Shown one piece after another: positions 1 through 7,307 of a stretch of DNA of 15,302 nucleotides (position 1 is the first letter of the stretch; each line of letters starts with the position of its first letter). This stretch comes from Proteobacteria bacterium UBA6908. Its GTDB lineage: Bacteria; Pseudomonadota; Gammaproteobacteria; Acidiferrobacterales; UBA6901. Under the pieces are notes generated by a model that saw only the letters and a program-made list of their open reading frames with translations, had not been told where the DNA came from and made no database searches. Made by a program: the position numbers and the translations under genes. Location: positions 1 to 15,302 of the forward strand of contig DKBE01000029.1 of assembly GCA_002451085.1 (NCBI GenBank), given 5' to 3'.

Positions 1-47
1 AGCAGGATGCGCAAGACCGTCAAAACATTAGGCGCATTCCACAACAC
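1..47 (-). CDS. pgsA: 5' end of probable CDP-diacylglycerol-glycerol-3-phosphate 3-phosphatidyltransferase (partial)
   Basis: Only the first 15 codons are inside the window; the gene runs off the left edge. Read from a GTG at 47 they give VLWNAPNVLTVLRIL (first residue would be Met), which fits the WN-PN-LT-LR start typical of PgsA, the inner-membrane enzyme making phosphatidylglycerol-phosphate. A GGGG run at 58-61 lies 10 nt upstream of the GTG and supports it over the TTG at 44. The start is 2 nt after the uvrC stop, and uvrC followed by pgsA is a well-known gammaproteobacterial order. Identification rests on these few residues plus the context, so it is probable rather than proven. Confidence 0.72.
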   Translation of the reverse strand, partial: MLWNAPNVLTVLRIL

Positions 48-49
48 GA

Positions 50-1879
50 TCAGGCATCCCCATCATGAAAACTGGCGTGTATTCGCCGTGCCAGTGCCGG
101 GCTTATCCCGGGCACACGTATCAGGTCCTCGACCCCGGCTCTGGCCACTTCCTGCAAGCCACCCAAATGGCGAAGTAACGCCTGGCGACGGCGATCGCCA
201 ATGCCCGGGATCTCTTCCAGCACAGAGCCAGTTCGAGCCCGGCCACGGCGCTGACGATGGCCTGTGATGGCGAAGCGGTGGGCCTCATCGCGTACCAACT
301 GGATCAAATGCAGCGCAGGTGAGTCCGGGGGCAGTATAGTGGCCGACGTCTGACCGAACAAGAAAAGACGCTCATTGCCTGGTTTCCGGGCTTCGCCCTT
401 GGCGACCCCTATCAGGGAAACGCCTTCTATCCCCAAATCGGCCAGTGCGGCAGCCGCTGAGGCAACCTGCCCTTTTCCACCATCGATCAACAACAAGTCC
501 GGCAATTTGCCGGCAACTGTGGAATCATCGCCCGTGACCCGGCGATAGCGACGTGATAGCGCCTGATGCATGGCGGCATAGTCATCGCCTGGTGCAACCC
601 CCTGGATGTTGTAGCGACGATAATCCGACTTGAGCGGCCCATCCGGTGTAAAGGCCACACATGCTGCTACGGTTGCCTCGCCGCGTGTATGGCTGATATC
701 GAAACATTCAATACGCTCTGGTATCCCATCCATTGCGAGCGCCTCTTGCAAAGCCTCAAAGCGATTACGCAGACTGGCCTGATCCAGAAGATGCCGGCGC
801 AATGCATCATGGGCATTGACCACGGCCTGCCGGATCCACTGGCGACGCCGTCCACGCGGTCGCGAGACAAGCGTTACGCGATGCCCAGTCTGTTGCAATA
901 ACGCCGATTCCAACCAGTCCGGATCGGGAATAACATGACTCAGATACAGGATGGGCGGAACCGGTTTTCCAATGTAATACTGGGATAACAGTCCCGCTAG
1001 CAGTTCACCGGGTTCACTGACCCCGCCTGATCGTGGAAAGAGATGTTTTGTGCCGAGGTTACGGCCCGCCCGGATGAACGTTACCCCTATACACGCCCCA
1101 CCCTGCTCGGCCGCTACCGCAACGACATCCGCATCACCGGAATCCCCGCTAATCGCCTGGCGTTCCTGGACCTGTCGCAGAGCCGCAATCCGATCACGAT
1201 AGCGAGCGGCGTTCTCATAGTCCTGCACGACTGCAGCCGCATCCATGCGCTTGACCATTTCATCCACGACCTGCTTGCCTTCACCCTCCAGGAATAACTC
1301 CGCATGGCGGACATCTTCTGCGTATTCGCCCTTCGAGATGTAGCCGACACAGGGCGCCGTACAGCGCTTGATTTGGTATTGCAGGCACGGGCGGGCCCTA
1401 TTACGAAACACACTGTCATCACACTGGCGAACCGGAAACACCTTCTGGAGAAGGTTCAGGCTCTCACGCACACTGGATGCGGACGGATACGGGCCAAAAA
1501 AACGCCCCTTTTCCTTGCGCGCTCCCCGATAAAAACCGAGGCGCGGAAACTCGTGATCGGAGAGATAGATATAAGGATAGCTTTTATCATCCCGCAACTG
1601 GATGTTGTAGCGCGGTTTCAGTGTCTTGATGAGATTATTCTCGAGCAATAACGCCTCGATCTCGGTATGAGTCACGGTCACTTCGATGGCCGCCACTTGC
1701 CGCAACATCACGGTGATTCGGGATGGCTTCGTGCTGCGTGAAAAATAGCTGCTCACACGGGCGCGCAGATTCCGCGCCTTGCCAACGTAAAGCAGCTCAC
1801 CACGTTCGTTCAGCATTCGGTAGACGCCGGGTGCTTCCGACAGGCTCTGCACAACCGCCCTGGAATTGAACCCGGTCAT
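50..1879 (-). CDS. uvrC: UvrABC system protein C (nucleotide excision repair endonuclease)
   Basis: UvrC makes the incisions on both sides of a DNA lesion once UvrA and UvrB have located it. The 609-residue product is full length for the family. The N-terminal GIY-YIG nuclease (about 17-95) has PGVYRM and LLYVGKARNLRARV. A UVR helical hairpin for UvrB contact is at about 203-238. The C-terminal RNase H-like nuclease shows FDISH (D394), LIDGGKGQ (D466) and VRDEAHRF (531-536). Tandem helix-hairpin-helix motifs lie at about 553-605 (EEIPGIGDRRR and RVPGISPALARR). Four cysteines, C153, C165, C173 and C177, have the spacing reported for the Fe-S cluster of E. coli UvrC. The ATG overlaps the stop of the upstream uracil-DNA glycosylase gene as ATGA, and no good Shine-Dalgarno is seen, so translational coupling is likely. 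All key residues look intact. Confidence 0.98.
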   Translation of the reverse strand: MTGFNSRAVVQSLSEAPGVYRMLNERGELLYVGKARNLRARVSSYFSRSTKPSRITVMLRQVAAIEVTVTHTEIEALLLENNLIKTLKPRYNIQLRDDKSYPYIYLSDHEFPRLGFYRGARKEKGRFFGPYPSASSVRESLNLLQKVFPVRQCDDSVFRNRARPCLQYQIKRCTAPCVGYISKGEYAEDVRHAELFLEGEGKQVVDEMVKRMDAAAVVQDYENAARYRDRIAALRQVQERQAISGDSGDADVVAVAAEQGGACIGVTFIRAGRNLGTKHLFPRSGGVSEPGELLAGLLSQYYIGKPVPPILYLSHVIPDPDWLESALLQQTGHRVTLVSRPRGRRRQWIRQAVVNAHDALRRHLLDQASLRNRFEALQEALAMDGIPERIECFDISHTRGEATVAACVAFTPDGPLKSDYRRYNIQGVAPGDDYAAMHQALSRRYRRVTGDDSTVAGKLPDLLLIDGGKGQVASAAAALADLGIEGVSLIGVAKGEARKPGNERLFLFGQTSATILPPDSPALHLIQLVRDEAHRFAITGHRQRRGRARTGSVLEEIPGIGDRRRQALLRHLGGLQEVARAGVEDLIRVPGISPALARRIHASFHDGDA

Positions 1880-2514
1880 GGCGTGCGATCAACCAATACC
1901 CGGACTCGCGCCATAACCTTTTCGAACATAGTCTTCGTTAGACGGCCGGTCTGTGTGTTGTAGCGGGAACAATGATAGGAATCGACAAGGCGCATTCCTG
2001 TGGGCAGTTGATGTTGTGCGCCATGCGAAAACGGATATTCAACCTGACGGGCGCCGAGTGCTTGCAGTACCGCTTTATGGGCAACCAAACCAAGCGCCAG
2101 GATGACAGCGTCATCCGACAAATTATCCAGTTCGGATTTCAGGTATCGGTTGCAAGCCCGGATCTCCTGAGGGGTGGGTTTGTTCTGTGGTGGTAGGCAT
2201 TTGACTGCATTGGTGATGCGGCAGTTGATCAGCTGCAACCCATCGTTACGACTCACCGCCACGGGTTGATTGGAAAATTCATACCGGTGCAGGGTTTGAT
2301 ACAGCAATATCCCGGCATGATCGCCGGTAAACGGCCGTCCGCTGCGATTAGCACCGTGCATACCGGGGGCTAACCCCACGACAAGGAATTTCGCCTTCGG
2401 ATCACCAAACGGTGCCACTGGACGAGCGTGATAACCGGCATATCTTTCCCGCACGTGGGCCAGGTGGCTGGCGAGACGCGGACAATCGACACAATGCGGG
2501 CTGAACTGCGGCAT
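1876..2514 (-). CDS. Uracil-DNA glycosylase, family 5 (UdgB-like, Fe-S)
   Basis: The product (212 residues from ATG) removes uracil and related deaminated bases from DNA as the first step of base excision repair. It carries the family-5 motif GLAPGMHGANRSGRPFTGD (47-65), in which an Ala replaces the polar catalytic residue of classical Ung. The second motif is SYHCSRYNTQTGRLT (179-193), containing the conserved His. Four cysteines, C8, C11, C106 and C121, fit the Fe-S cluster of family 4/5 enzymes. An in-frame TTG at 2523 would add three residues, but neither start has a convincing ribosome binding site; the ATG is preferred because MPQF is followed directly by the CVDC cluster. The stop overlaps the uvrC start by ATGA. 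It is the first gene of a probable udg-uvrC-pgsA operon read from the AT-rich island upstream. Confidence 0.9.
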   Translation of the reverse strand: MPQFSPHCVDCPRLASHLAHVRERYAGYHARPVAPFGDPKAKFLVVGLAPGMHGANRSGRPFTGDHAGILLYQTLHRYEFSNQPVAVSRNDGLQLINCRITNAVKCLPPQNKPTPQEIRACNRYLKSELDNLSDDAVILALGLVAHKAVLQALGARQVEYPFSHGAQHQLPTGMRLVDSYHCSRYNTQTGRLTKTMFEKVMARVRVLVDRTP

Positions 2515-2544
2515 GGCTATCAAATCAGGGTATTGGTGGACTGT

Positions 2545-2640
2545 GTTGAAACTTTAACAGAAACAATAAATATCTAAACAAGATTAGAAATGTATTATAT
2601 AATACTGATTATTATAATATATTATCTATTTTACAGTTCG
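2545..2640 (-). promoter_or_regulatory. AT-rich island, probable promoter region of udg-uvrC-pgsA
   Basis: This gap between the speD terminator and the uracil glycosylase gene is conspicuously AT-rich against GC-rich neighbours. On the minus strand it holds several overlapping -10-like hexamers (TATAAT near 2613-2618 and 2597-2602) and two perfect AT palindromes. No clear TTGACA-like -35 at a proper distance stands out, so I do not assign a transcription start. As the first non-coding sequence upstream of the repair operon it is the natural promoter location; this is inference. Confidence 0.45.
2592..2625. repeat. Two neighbouring AT-only palindromes
   Basis: GTATTATATAATAC at 2592-2605 is a perfect 14-bp palindrome and ATAATATATTAT at 2614-2625 is a perfect 12-bp palindrome; they share the core TATTAT/ATAATA and are separated by 8 bp. 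They may be paired operator half-sites, a site for a nucleoid protein, or a chance product of an A/T-only stretch. Confidence 0.6.
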
Positions 2641-2663
2641 TAACTCTACTGAAAATTGGGGCA

Positions 2664-2690
2664 TAAAAAAGCGGACCCTTTCAGGACCGC
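2664..2690 (-). terminator. Intrinsic terminator after speD
   Basis: On the minus strand GCGGTCC, loop TGAAAG, GGTCCGC form a stem with one internal mismatch (2671-2690), followed at once by six T residues (2665-2670). It lies about 42 nt beyond the speD stop and closes the operon that ends with speD. The + strand has no T tract, so it works in one direction only. Confidence 0.85.
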
Positions 2691-2732
2691 TAATTGTATT
2701 TCGAATGCTCGCCATGTGGGCGATAACGGCCG

Positions 2733-3593
2733 TTAAGCGATATTCGTACCGTTGTAAATTTCGTTAATTTCACGCTGCAGGCGCTGTACCACTGCTTTTT
2801 TCTCTTGGGCCGACAAATCGCTTTCAGTGATGCCAAACAGGTAAGAGTTTAGGTTGAAATCCTTGAGCATCATCTTTGTATGAAAAATGTTTTCCTGATA
2901 GATGTTGACGTCCATCGCCTGGTAACGCGCCAACGTCTGCTTGTCCACGAAGTTCTGGATCGAATTAATTTTGTGATCGATGTAATGCTTCACGCCCTTC
3001 ACGTCGCGTGTAAACCCGCGAACCCGGTAGTCGGTGATGACAATATCCGACTCAAAGCTGTGAATCAGGTAATTCAGGGCGCGTAGTGGCGAAATCTTGC
3101 CACAAGTCGAAACATCGATGTCGGCGCGAAACGTGGCAATACCATTATCCGGATGTGACTCCGGGTAGGTGTGCACGGTGATGTGGCTTTTATCCAGGTG
3201 CGCCACTACCGAGTCTTTGAGCGGAGTCTCGAGGCCCAACGAAACCTGAGGATTGGCGACTATCTCTGCTGACAAAGGTCCCGGCGCCTCTGGATTCTGC
3301 GGCTCTTCCGTAATCGGCAATTCGGATATGAGCATTGTGACGCTCGCGCCCTGGGGATCGTAATCCTGATGGGCAATATTCAGAATATTGGCACCGATGA
3401 TTTGCGAAACCTCGGAGAGAATCTGGGTCAAACGCTCGGCGTTGTACGCCTCGTCGATATAGGCGATATATTCTTTCTGCGCCTTCTCGCTTTGGGCGTA
3501 GCACATATCGTAAATGTTGAAACTCAGCGTCTTGGTGAGATTGTTAAAACTCTCGAGCTTGAGCTTCTTGAGCGGCTGAATCAGGTCTGCCAA
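2733..3593 (-). CDS. speD: S-adenosylmethionine decarboxylase proenzyme, E. coli type
   Basis: SpeD makes decarboxylated S-adenosylmethionine, the aminopropyl donor for spermidine synthesis. The proenzyme cleaves itself and the new N-terminal serine becomes the pyruvoyl cofactor. The cleavage site is in [17 protein letters not shown], between K135 and S136. Sequence from [13 protein letters not shown] through [20 protein letters not shown] to [11 protein letters not shown] and [12 protein letters not shown] closely matches the gammaproteobacterial family. At 286 residues it is longer than E. coli SpeD (264): about 8 extra residues at the N terminus and roughly 20 inserted between PGPL and VVAHLDK, just before the cleavage site. 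The start is TTG at 3593, chosen because AGGGGG sits 9 nt upstream and no in-frame ATG precedes the conserved block. No spermidine synthase gene is in the window. It is the last gene before a terminator. Confidence 0.95.
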   Translation of the reverse strand: MADLIQPLKKLKLESFNNLTKTLSFNIYDMCYAQSEKAQKEYIAYIDEAYNAERLTQILSEVSQIIGANILNIAHQDYDPQGASVTMLISELPITEEPQNPEAPGPLSAEIVANPQVSLGLETPLKDSVVAHLDKSHITVHTYPESHPDNGIATFRADIDVSTCGKISPLRALNYLIHSFESDIVITDYRVRGFTRDVKGVKHYIDHKINSIQNFVDKQTLARYQAMDVNIYQENIFHTKMMLKDFNLNSYLFGITESDLSAQEKKAVVQRLQREINEIYNGTNIA

Positions 3594-3602
3594 TGCCGTA
3601 AA

Positions 3603-3608
3603 CCCCCT
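3603..3608 (-). promoter_or_regulatory. Ribosome binding site deciding the TTG start of speD
   Basis: The minus strand reads AGGGGG, then a 9-nt spacer, then TTG at 3593. This is the strongest ribosome binding site in the speD region and fixes a non-ATG start. The 79-nt gap from the nagZ stop to this start otherwise holds only a short inverted repeat (CAGTG/CACTG) and a TAAAAT hexamer with no good -35. Confidence 0.75.
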
Positions 3609-3672
3609 AATCCCAACAGGTTATGAAAGCCAGTGTAGTCCACTGCGCGGATGGTGGCGCATTTTACCCTCA

Positions 3673-4692
3673 TCAGGCCAGGTTGCCCACCGCCCGGACT
3701 GCCTCGCGATAACCGGCATCGGCCAGAAGCATATCGCGACTCACCGGGTGGCGCCCATGCATGCGCGCCAACCGTAGATGCGATGCCGGATTATCGTAAT
3801 GGCCGAGACCGTCTAGCAGTTCGCTGGCGGCTTCCGGGTCATTGCACACCAGCACCATGTCACAGCCGGCGCCCAGTGCGGCCCTGGCGCGGGACACGAC
3901 TCCACCGGCCACTTTTGCGCCCTCCATGCTGAGGTCGTCACTGAAGATCACTCCCTCAAATCCAAGCTCGCCACGCAGGGTCTGCTGGAGCCAAAACTGC
4001 GAATATCCTGCCGGTTGGGGATCAACTCGCGAGTAGATGACATGTGCCGGCATGATCCCTTCCAGACCGAATTCGATCATGCGTTCGAATGGCACGATAT
4101 CTTCCATGTATATATCCTGGTAGGAACGTTCGTCCACTGGCACGGCCACGTGGGAATCAGCCTCCACTCCGCCATGCCCCGGAAAGTGCTTGCCAGTGGC
4201 AGCCATCCCGGCTCGGTGCATGCCGATCATCCAGGCATGAGCCAGCTCAGCCACAGCATCGGGGCTGGCGTGGAACGAGCGATCGCCAATCACCCTGCTG
4301 ATGCCGCGATTTACATCCAGCACGGGAGCAAAACTGAAGTCCACGCCGACCGCGCGCAATTCCGTGGCCATCAGCCAGCCGGCGGTTTCACTCAGGCGCC
4401 GGCCACGAGCCGGGTTTTCGTCCCAAACCTCGCCAAACCGGGCCACGGCCGGAAGAGCCGTAAACCCTTCACGGAAACGCTGCACCCGCCCACCTTCGTG
4501 ATCCACGGCCACGAGCAGCGGCGGTTTACGCAACTCGTGAATCGTGCGCACCAGCGCCGCAATCTGCTCCGGTGTCTCATAATTGCGGGCAAACAGGATC
4601 ACCCCACCGGTGAGCGGGTGACGTAGACGTTCACGTTCCTCGGGGGCGAGCTCGAGCCCGGCTACGTCCAGCATGACAGGTCCGAGGCTCAT
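3673..4692 (-). CDS. nagZ: Beta-N-acetylglucosaminidase of peptidoglycan recycling (GH3)
   Basis: NagZ works in the cytosol, removing GlcNAc from GlcNAc-1,6-anhydroMurNAc-peptides imported from the cell wall. The 339-residue protein has no signal peptide and is of normal length for NagZ. It has VAVDHEGGRVQRF (61-73), the NagZ-type catalytic loop KHFPGHGGVEADSH (168-181, His acid/base region with D179 and H181), and SDDLSM (251-256) in which the first Asp, D252, should be the nucleophile. Its ATG overlaps the stop of the upstream YkuD-domain gene as ATGA, so the two are probably translationally coupled. In many bacteria NagZ products also signal beta-lactamase induction; no ampR or ampC is visible here. 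Confidence 0.96.
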   Translation of the reverse strand: MSLGPVMLDVAGLELAPEERERLRHPLTGGVILFARNYETPEQIAALVRTIHELRKPPLLVAVDHEGGRVQRFREGFTALPAVARFGEVWDENPARGRRLSETAGWLMATELRAVGVDFSFAPVLDVNRGISRVIGDRSFHASPDAVAELAHAWMIGMHRAGMAATGKHFPGHGGVEADSHVAVPVDERSYQDIYMEDIVPFERMIEFGLEGIMPAHVIYSRVDPQPAGYSQFWLQQTLRGELGFEGVIFSDDLSMEGAKVAGGVVSRARAALGAGCDMVLVCNDPEAASELLDGLGHYDNPASHLRLARMHGRHPVSRDMLLADAGYREAVRAVGNLA

Positions 4693-5177
4693 GGCTCCTC
4701 CGCAATAATGTGTACACGTGTACCGACCGGAATCCGGTCGAACAGCTCAATGAGCTCGCGATTGCGCATTTTGACGCAGCCGTGCGAACTCGGAATCCCC
4801 ATGGGATCCTCATCCGGGCAGCCATGAATGTAGATGTAGCGGCGCATCGTATCGACCTCACCAAGGCGGTTCTTGCCCGGTTCCAGCCCGGAGAGCCACA
4901 GTATGCGGGTGAGTATCCAGTCGCGGTCAGGATATTGCTGGCGCATGACCGGCTGGAACACCTCGCCCGTCGGGCGGCGCGCCACAAAAACGGTATTTTC
5001 CGGCTTACCGGCGCCGATCTTGGCGCGAATCTGGTGCCAGCCACGCGGCGTCTGCTCACTGCCGTTGACCTCGCCCACACCCTTCCGGCCGGTGGAAATC
5101 CGGGTTTCCATCAGCACACGGCCGCGGTCGTCAATCAGCCGCAGCTTCTGGGTCGGGACATTAACTTCGATCAGCAT
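4689..5177 (-). CDS. Small cytosolic YkuD (L,D-transpeptidase fold) protein, probable L,D-carboxypeptidase
   Basis: The 162-residue product is almost entirely one YkuD domain. It starts with MLIEVNVPTQKLRLI and contains the catalytic motif IHGC (117-120) and SSHGCVKMRNREL (130-142), with C134 as nucleophile and H118/H132 nearby. There is no signal peptide, membrane anchor or LysM domain. A longer reading frame runs upstream to 5345, but it overlaps the 3' end of rlmD and its extra residues do not resemble a leader, so I take ATG at 5177, although no clear ribosome binding site precedes it. Classical L,D-transpeptidases are exported. Cytosolic YkuD proteins such as ElsL of Acinetobacter and LdcV of Vibrio act as L,D-carboxypeptidases trimming tetrapeptides during wall recycling. 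The overlap with nagZ favours that role; this is inference. Confidence 0.88.
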   Translation of the reverse strand: MLIEVNVPTQKLRLIDDRGRVLMETRISTGRKGVGEVNGSEQTPRGWHQIRAKIGAGKPENTVFVARRPTGEVFQPVMRQQYPDRDWILTRILWLSGLEPGKNRLGEVDTMRRYIYIHGCPDEDPMGIPSSHGCVKMRNRELIELFDRIPVGTRVHIIAEEP

Positions 5178-5196
5178 CGTGGTTGGAATTATGGAG

Positions 5197-6513
5197 TTAA
5201 TCTGGGCGCTCGAACAGCGCCATGGCTTCGACATGGCTGGTGTGCGGAAACATATCCATGGCCCCGGCGGCCTTGAGGCGGTAGCCTTTGGCGTGCACCA
5301 AGACCTCGCTGTCGCGTGCCAGTGTTGCCGGATTGCAGGACACATACACGATTCGCTGCGGTCCGCCCTGATCCGGCAGGCGCTTGACCACCTCTATGGC
5401 ACCGGTACGCGGCGGGTCGAGCAGCCATTTACCAAAGCGCTCGTCACCCCACGGATTCGGGGCATCCTCGTGGTACAAATCACCCAATTGGAATTCAGCA
5501 TTCTCGATGCCATTGTGACCGGAATTGTGGCGGGCCTTGGCGATCAGGGCCTCATCGGCCTCAACCCCGACTACCCGCCCGGCCCGGCGGGCGATCGGCA
5601 AGGTGAAATTGCCCAACCCGCAGAACAGATCAAGAATGCTGTCGCCCGGCTGCGGGTCAAGTAGTTGCAGGGCACGGCCTACCATTTTCCGATTGAGTTC
5701 GGCATTTACCTGGATGAAGTCGGCGGGGGCAAATTCCAGCTCCAGACCGAAATCTGGTAGCAGGTAGACCAGCGGCCGGGCCTCTGCCGGCCAGACCGGT
5801 TCGAGCGCATCCGGCCTTCCTGACTGGCGGAACACCTGCAATCCATATTGCCTGGCGAAATCGGCCAGTTGGCGATTATCGGAGGCGGTGAGCGGCACCA
5901 AATGCCGGAACGCCAGGGCTACGCTGTCGTCACCTGCCGCTACTTCGATCTGGGGGATTCGGTTGGGCTGCGACAGGCCGGTGATTAGTTCACGCAGCGC
6001 CGGGAGCAATGTACTGATCCGTGGATCAAGCACTTCACACGAGGCCAGCGGCGTAATGAACGATCGCGACTTCTCGCGGAAACCGACGATCACCCCGCCT
6101 TTTTTTTCCACCACCCGCACGCCGAGGCGGGCCTTGCGCCGGTAACCCCAGTGCGCACCAGTCAGCGGAGCCAGCCAAGTCTCCGGCTCGACCTTGCCAA
6201 TGCGTTCGAGGTTGTCACGCAGCACCTGTTCCTTGGCTGGCAGCTGAGCTTCGGCGCGCAGATGCTGAAAACTGCAACCGCCGCATATGCCAAAGTAGCG
6301 GCAGCGTGGCGCAACGCGTTCGGGAGAGGTTTCGATGATGTCCAGAGTCCTGCCAAGATCATAACTCTTGCGACGCTTGGTGACCTGAAAACGTACACGC
6401 TCGCCCGGTAACGCACCTTCAATAAACACGGCCTTGCCATCGACGCGCGCAACACCCAGCCCTTCGTGGCTCAGGGAATCAATGCGCGCGATAACGGTAT
6501 CACCCTTGTTCAC
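5197..6513 (-). CDS. rlmD: 23S rRNA (uracil-1939-C5)-methyltransferase
   Basis: RlmD (RumA) methylates U1939 of 23S rRNA using S-adenosylmethionine. At 438 residues it is of normal length. An N-terminal TRAM RNA-binding domain spans about 1-60. Fe-S ligands follow as C71, C77 and C80 (CRYFGICGGC), with C159 as the probable fourth. The methyltransferase domain has LDLFCGLGNF (294-303, cofactor binding), LLDPPRTG (364-371) and VYVSCNPATLARD (389-401), where C393 is the nucleophile. The Fe-S cysteines and overall length separate it from the paralogue TrmA. The start is GTG at 6513, giving MNKGDTV just ahead of the TRAM domain; the ribosome binding site is weak. It starts 21 nt after the exonuclease gene and ends 19 nt before the YkuD gene. 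Confidence 0.95.
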   Translation of the reverse strand: MNKGDTVIARIDSLSHEGLGVARVDGKAVFIEGALPGERVRFQVTKRRKSYDLGRTLDIIETSPERVAPRCRYFGICGGCSFQHLRAEAQLPAKEQVLRDNLERIGKVEPETWLAPLTGAHWGYRRKARLGVRVVEKKGGVIVGFREKSRSFITPLASCEVLDPRISTLLPALRELITGLSQPNRIPQIEVAAGDDSVALAFRHLVPLTASDNRQLADFARQYGLQVFRQSGRPDALEPVWPAEARPLVYLLPDFGLELEFAPADFIQVNAELNRKMVGRALQLLDPQPGDSILDLFCGLGNFTLPIARRAGRVVGVEADEALIAKARHNSGHNGIENAEFQLGDLYHEDAPNPWGDERFGKWLLDPPRTGAIEVVKRLPDQGGPQRIVYVSCNPATLARDSEVLVHAKGYRLKAAGAMDMFPHTSHVEAMALFERPD

Positions 6514-6534
6514 TGAGACGGCCAGACCAGGCTG

Positions 6535-7305
6535 TTAGCTCCAGGCTTCCAGAAAAGCCTTCCAATGCGGCTTACCCTCGGCTTTCAGGAGATCGCGCAC
6601 TCGCCGGACTTCCAGATCGTATCCAGGCTGATCTAGGTTCCCGCGAATCAGCTCAAAGCGCAGATAGACAAGGAACGTGTTGAGAACGTCGGTTTCGCAG
6701 TAGTCACGAATCTCGCCAAGCCGGCCAGCCTGATAGGCCCCCCAGACTTTTGAACCATCCATGCCGAGTTTACCGGGGAACCCAAGCATGACAGCAATAC
6801 TGTCCAGCGGCGCACTGGCACGTGGCTGGTAACCGGCCAGGACATCCATCAGGTCGGTATGGCGCCAATGAAAGCGGCTGATGTAATTGTTCCACTTGAA
6901 ATCACGATCCAGGTCACCGGTATCCCAATAGCGCGGGGCGGCGATACCGTGCAGCAGTGAGCGGTAATGCAATACTGGTAAATCGAAACCGCTGCCATTC
7001 CATGTTACCAGGGTTGGCGCGTATTTTTCGATGCCATCGAAGAAGCGACGGATCAGATCGGCTTCATCCGACTGCTCATCTCCCAATGACCAGACCTTGA
7101 GCTGATCGGCATGACGCATGACCACCGAGATTGCCACGATGCGATGCAGATGGTGGCGCAGAAATTCGGAGTCGCCGGTTTCCTCGCGGCGTTTGTGAAA
7201 CATGATCTTGGCGACATCAGCGTCGTTCAGGCCTTCAAGATCATACAGCCGTCGGCCGGACACAACGTCCGGAATGGTTTCGATATCAAAGACGAGCACA
7301 TTCAT
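6535..7305 (-). CDS. Predicted 3'-5' exonuclease, DEDDy type (PolB-exonuclease-like)
   Basis: The 256-residue protein has the three exonuclease motifs of the DnaQ-like superfamily: FDIET (D7, E9), TWNGSGFDLPVL (N103 to D108) and YCETDVLNT (Y202, D206). The Tyr at the start of motif III makes it a DEDDy enzyme. It resembles the stand-alone bacterial proteins related to the proofreading domain of family B DNA polymerases; no polymerase domain is present. Its substrate is unknown, and a role in repair or RNA/DNA end trimming is only inferred. The frame stays open to 7356, but ATG at 7305 starts exactly before the conserved MNVLVFDIET strand and lies 2 nt after the cysM stop. A longer form would overlap cysM for no reason. 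Confidence 0.9.
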   Translation of the reverse strand: MNVLVFDIETIPDVVSGRRLYDLEGLNDADVAKIMFHKRREETGDSEFLRHHLHRIVAISVVMRHADQLKVWSLGDEQSDEADLIRRFFDGIEKYAPTLVTWNGSGFDLPVLHYRSLLHGIAAPRYWDTGDLDRDFKWNNYISRFHWRHTDLMDVLAGYQPRASAPLDSIAVMLGFPGKLGMDGSKVWGAYQAGRLGEIRDYCETDVLNTFLVYLRFELIRGNLDQPGYDLEVRRVRDLLKAEGKPHWKAFLEAWS

Positions 7306-7307
7306 AT

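Noticed and set aside
2592..2625. Replication origin or insertion-sequence end at the AT-rich island
   Set aside because: No DnaA-box cluster, no target duplications and no transposase; the palindromes contain only A/T plus one terminal G/C pair.
4015..4626. 203-codon + strand open frame opposite nagZ
   Set aside because: Fully antisense to conserved nagZ codons including the KHFPGHG motif; no protein-like features.
5178..5345. Upstream extension of the YkuD gene to position 5345
   Set aside because: It would overlap 149 bases of rlmD, and the extra residues show neither a signal peptide nor similarity to YkuD proteins; ATG 5177 starts at the domain.
4873..5664. 263-codon + strand open frame opposite the YkuD gene and rlmD
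   Set aside because: It lies antisense to two well-identified genes, has no recognisable motif and no good ribosome binding site; long antisense frames are expected in this GC range.
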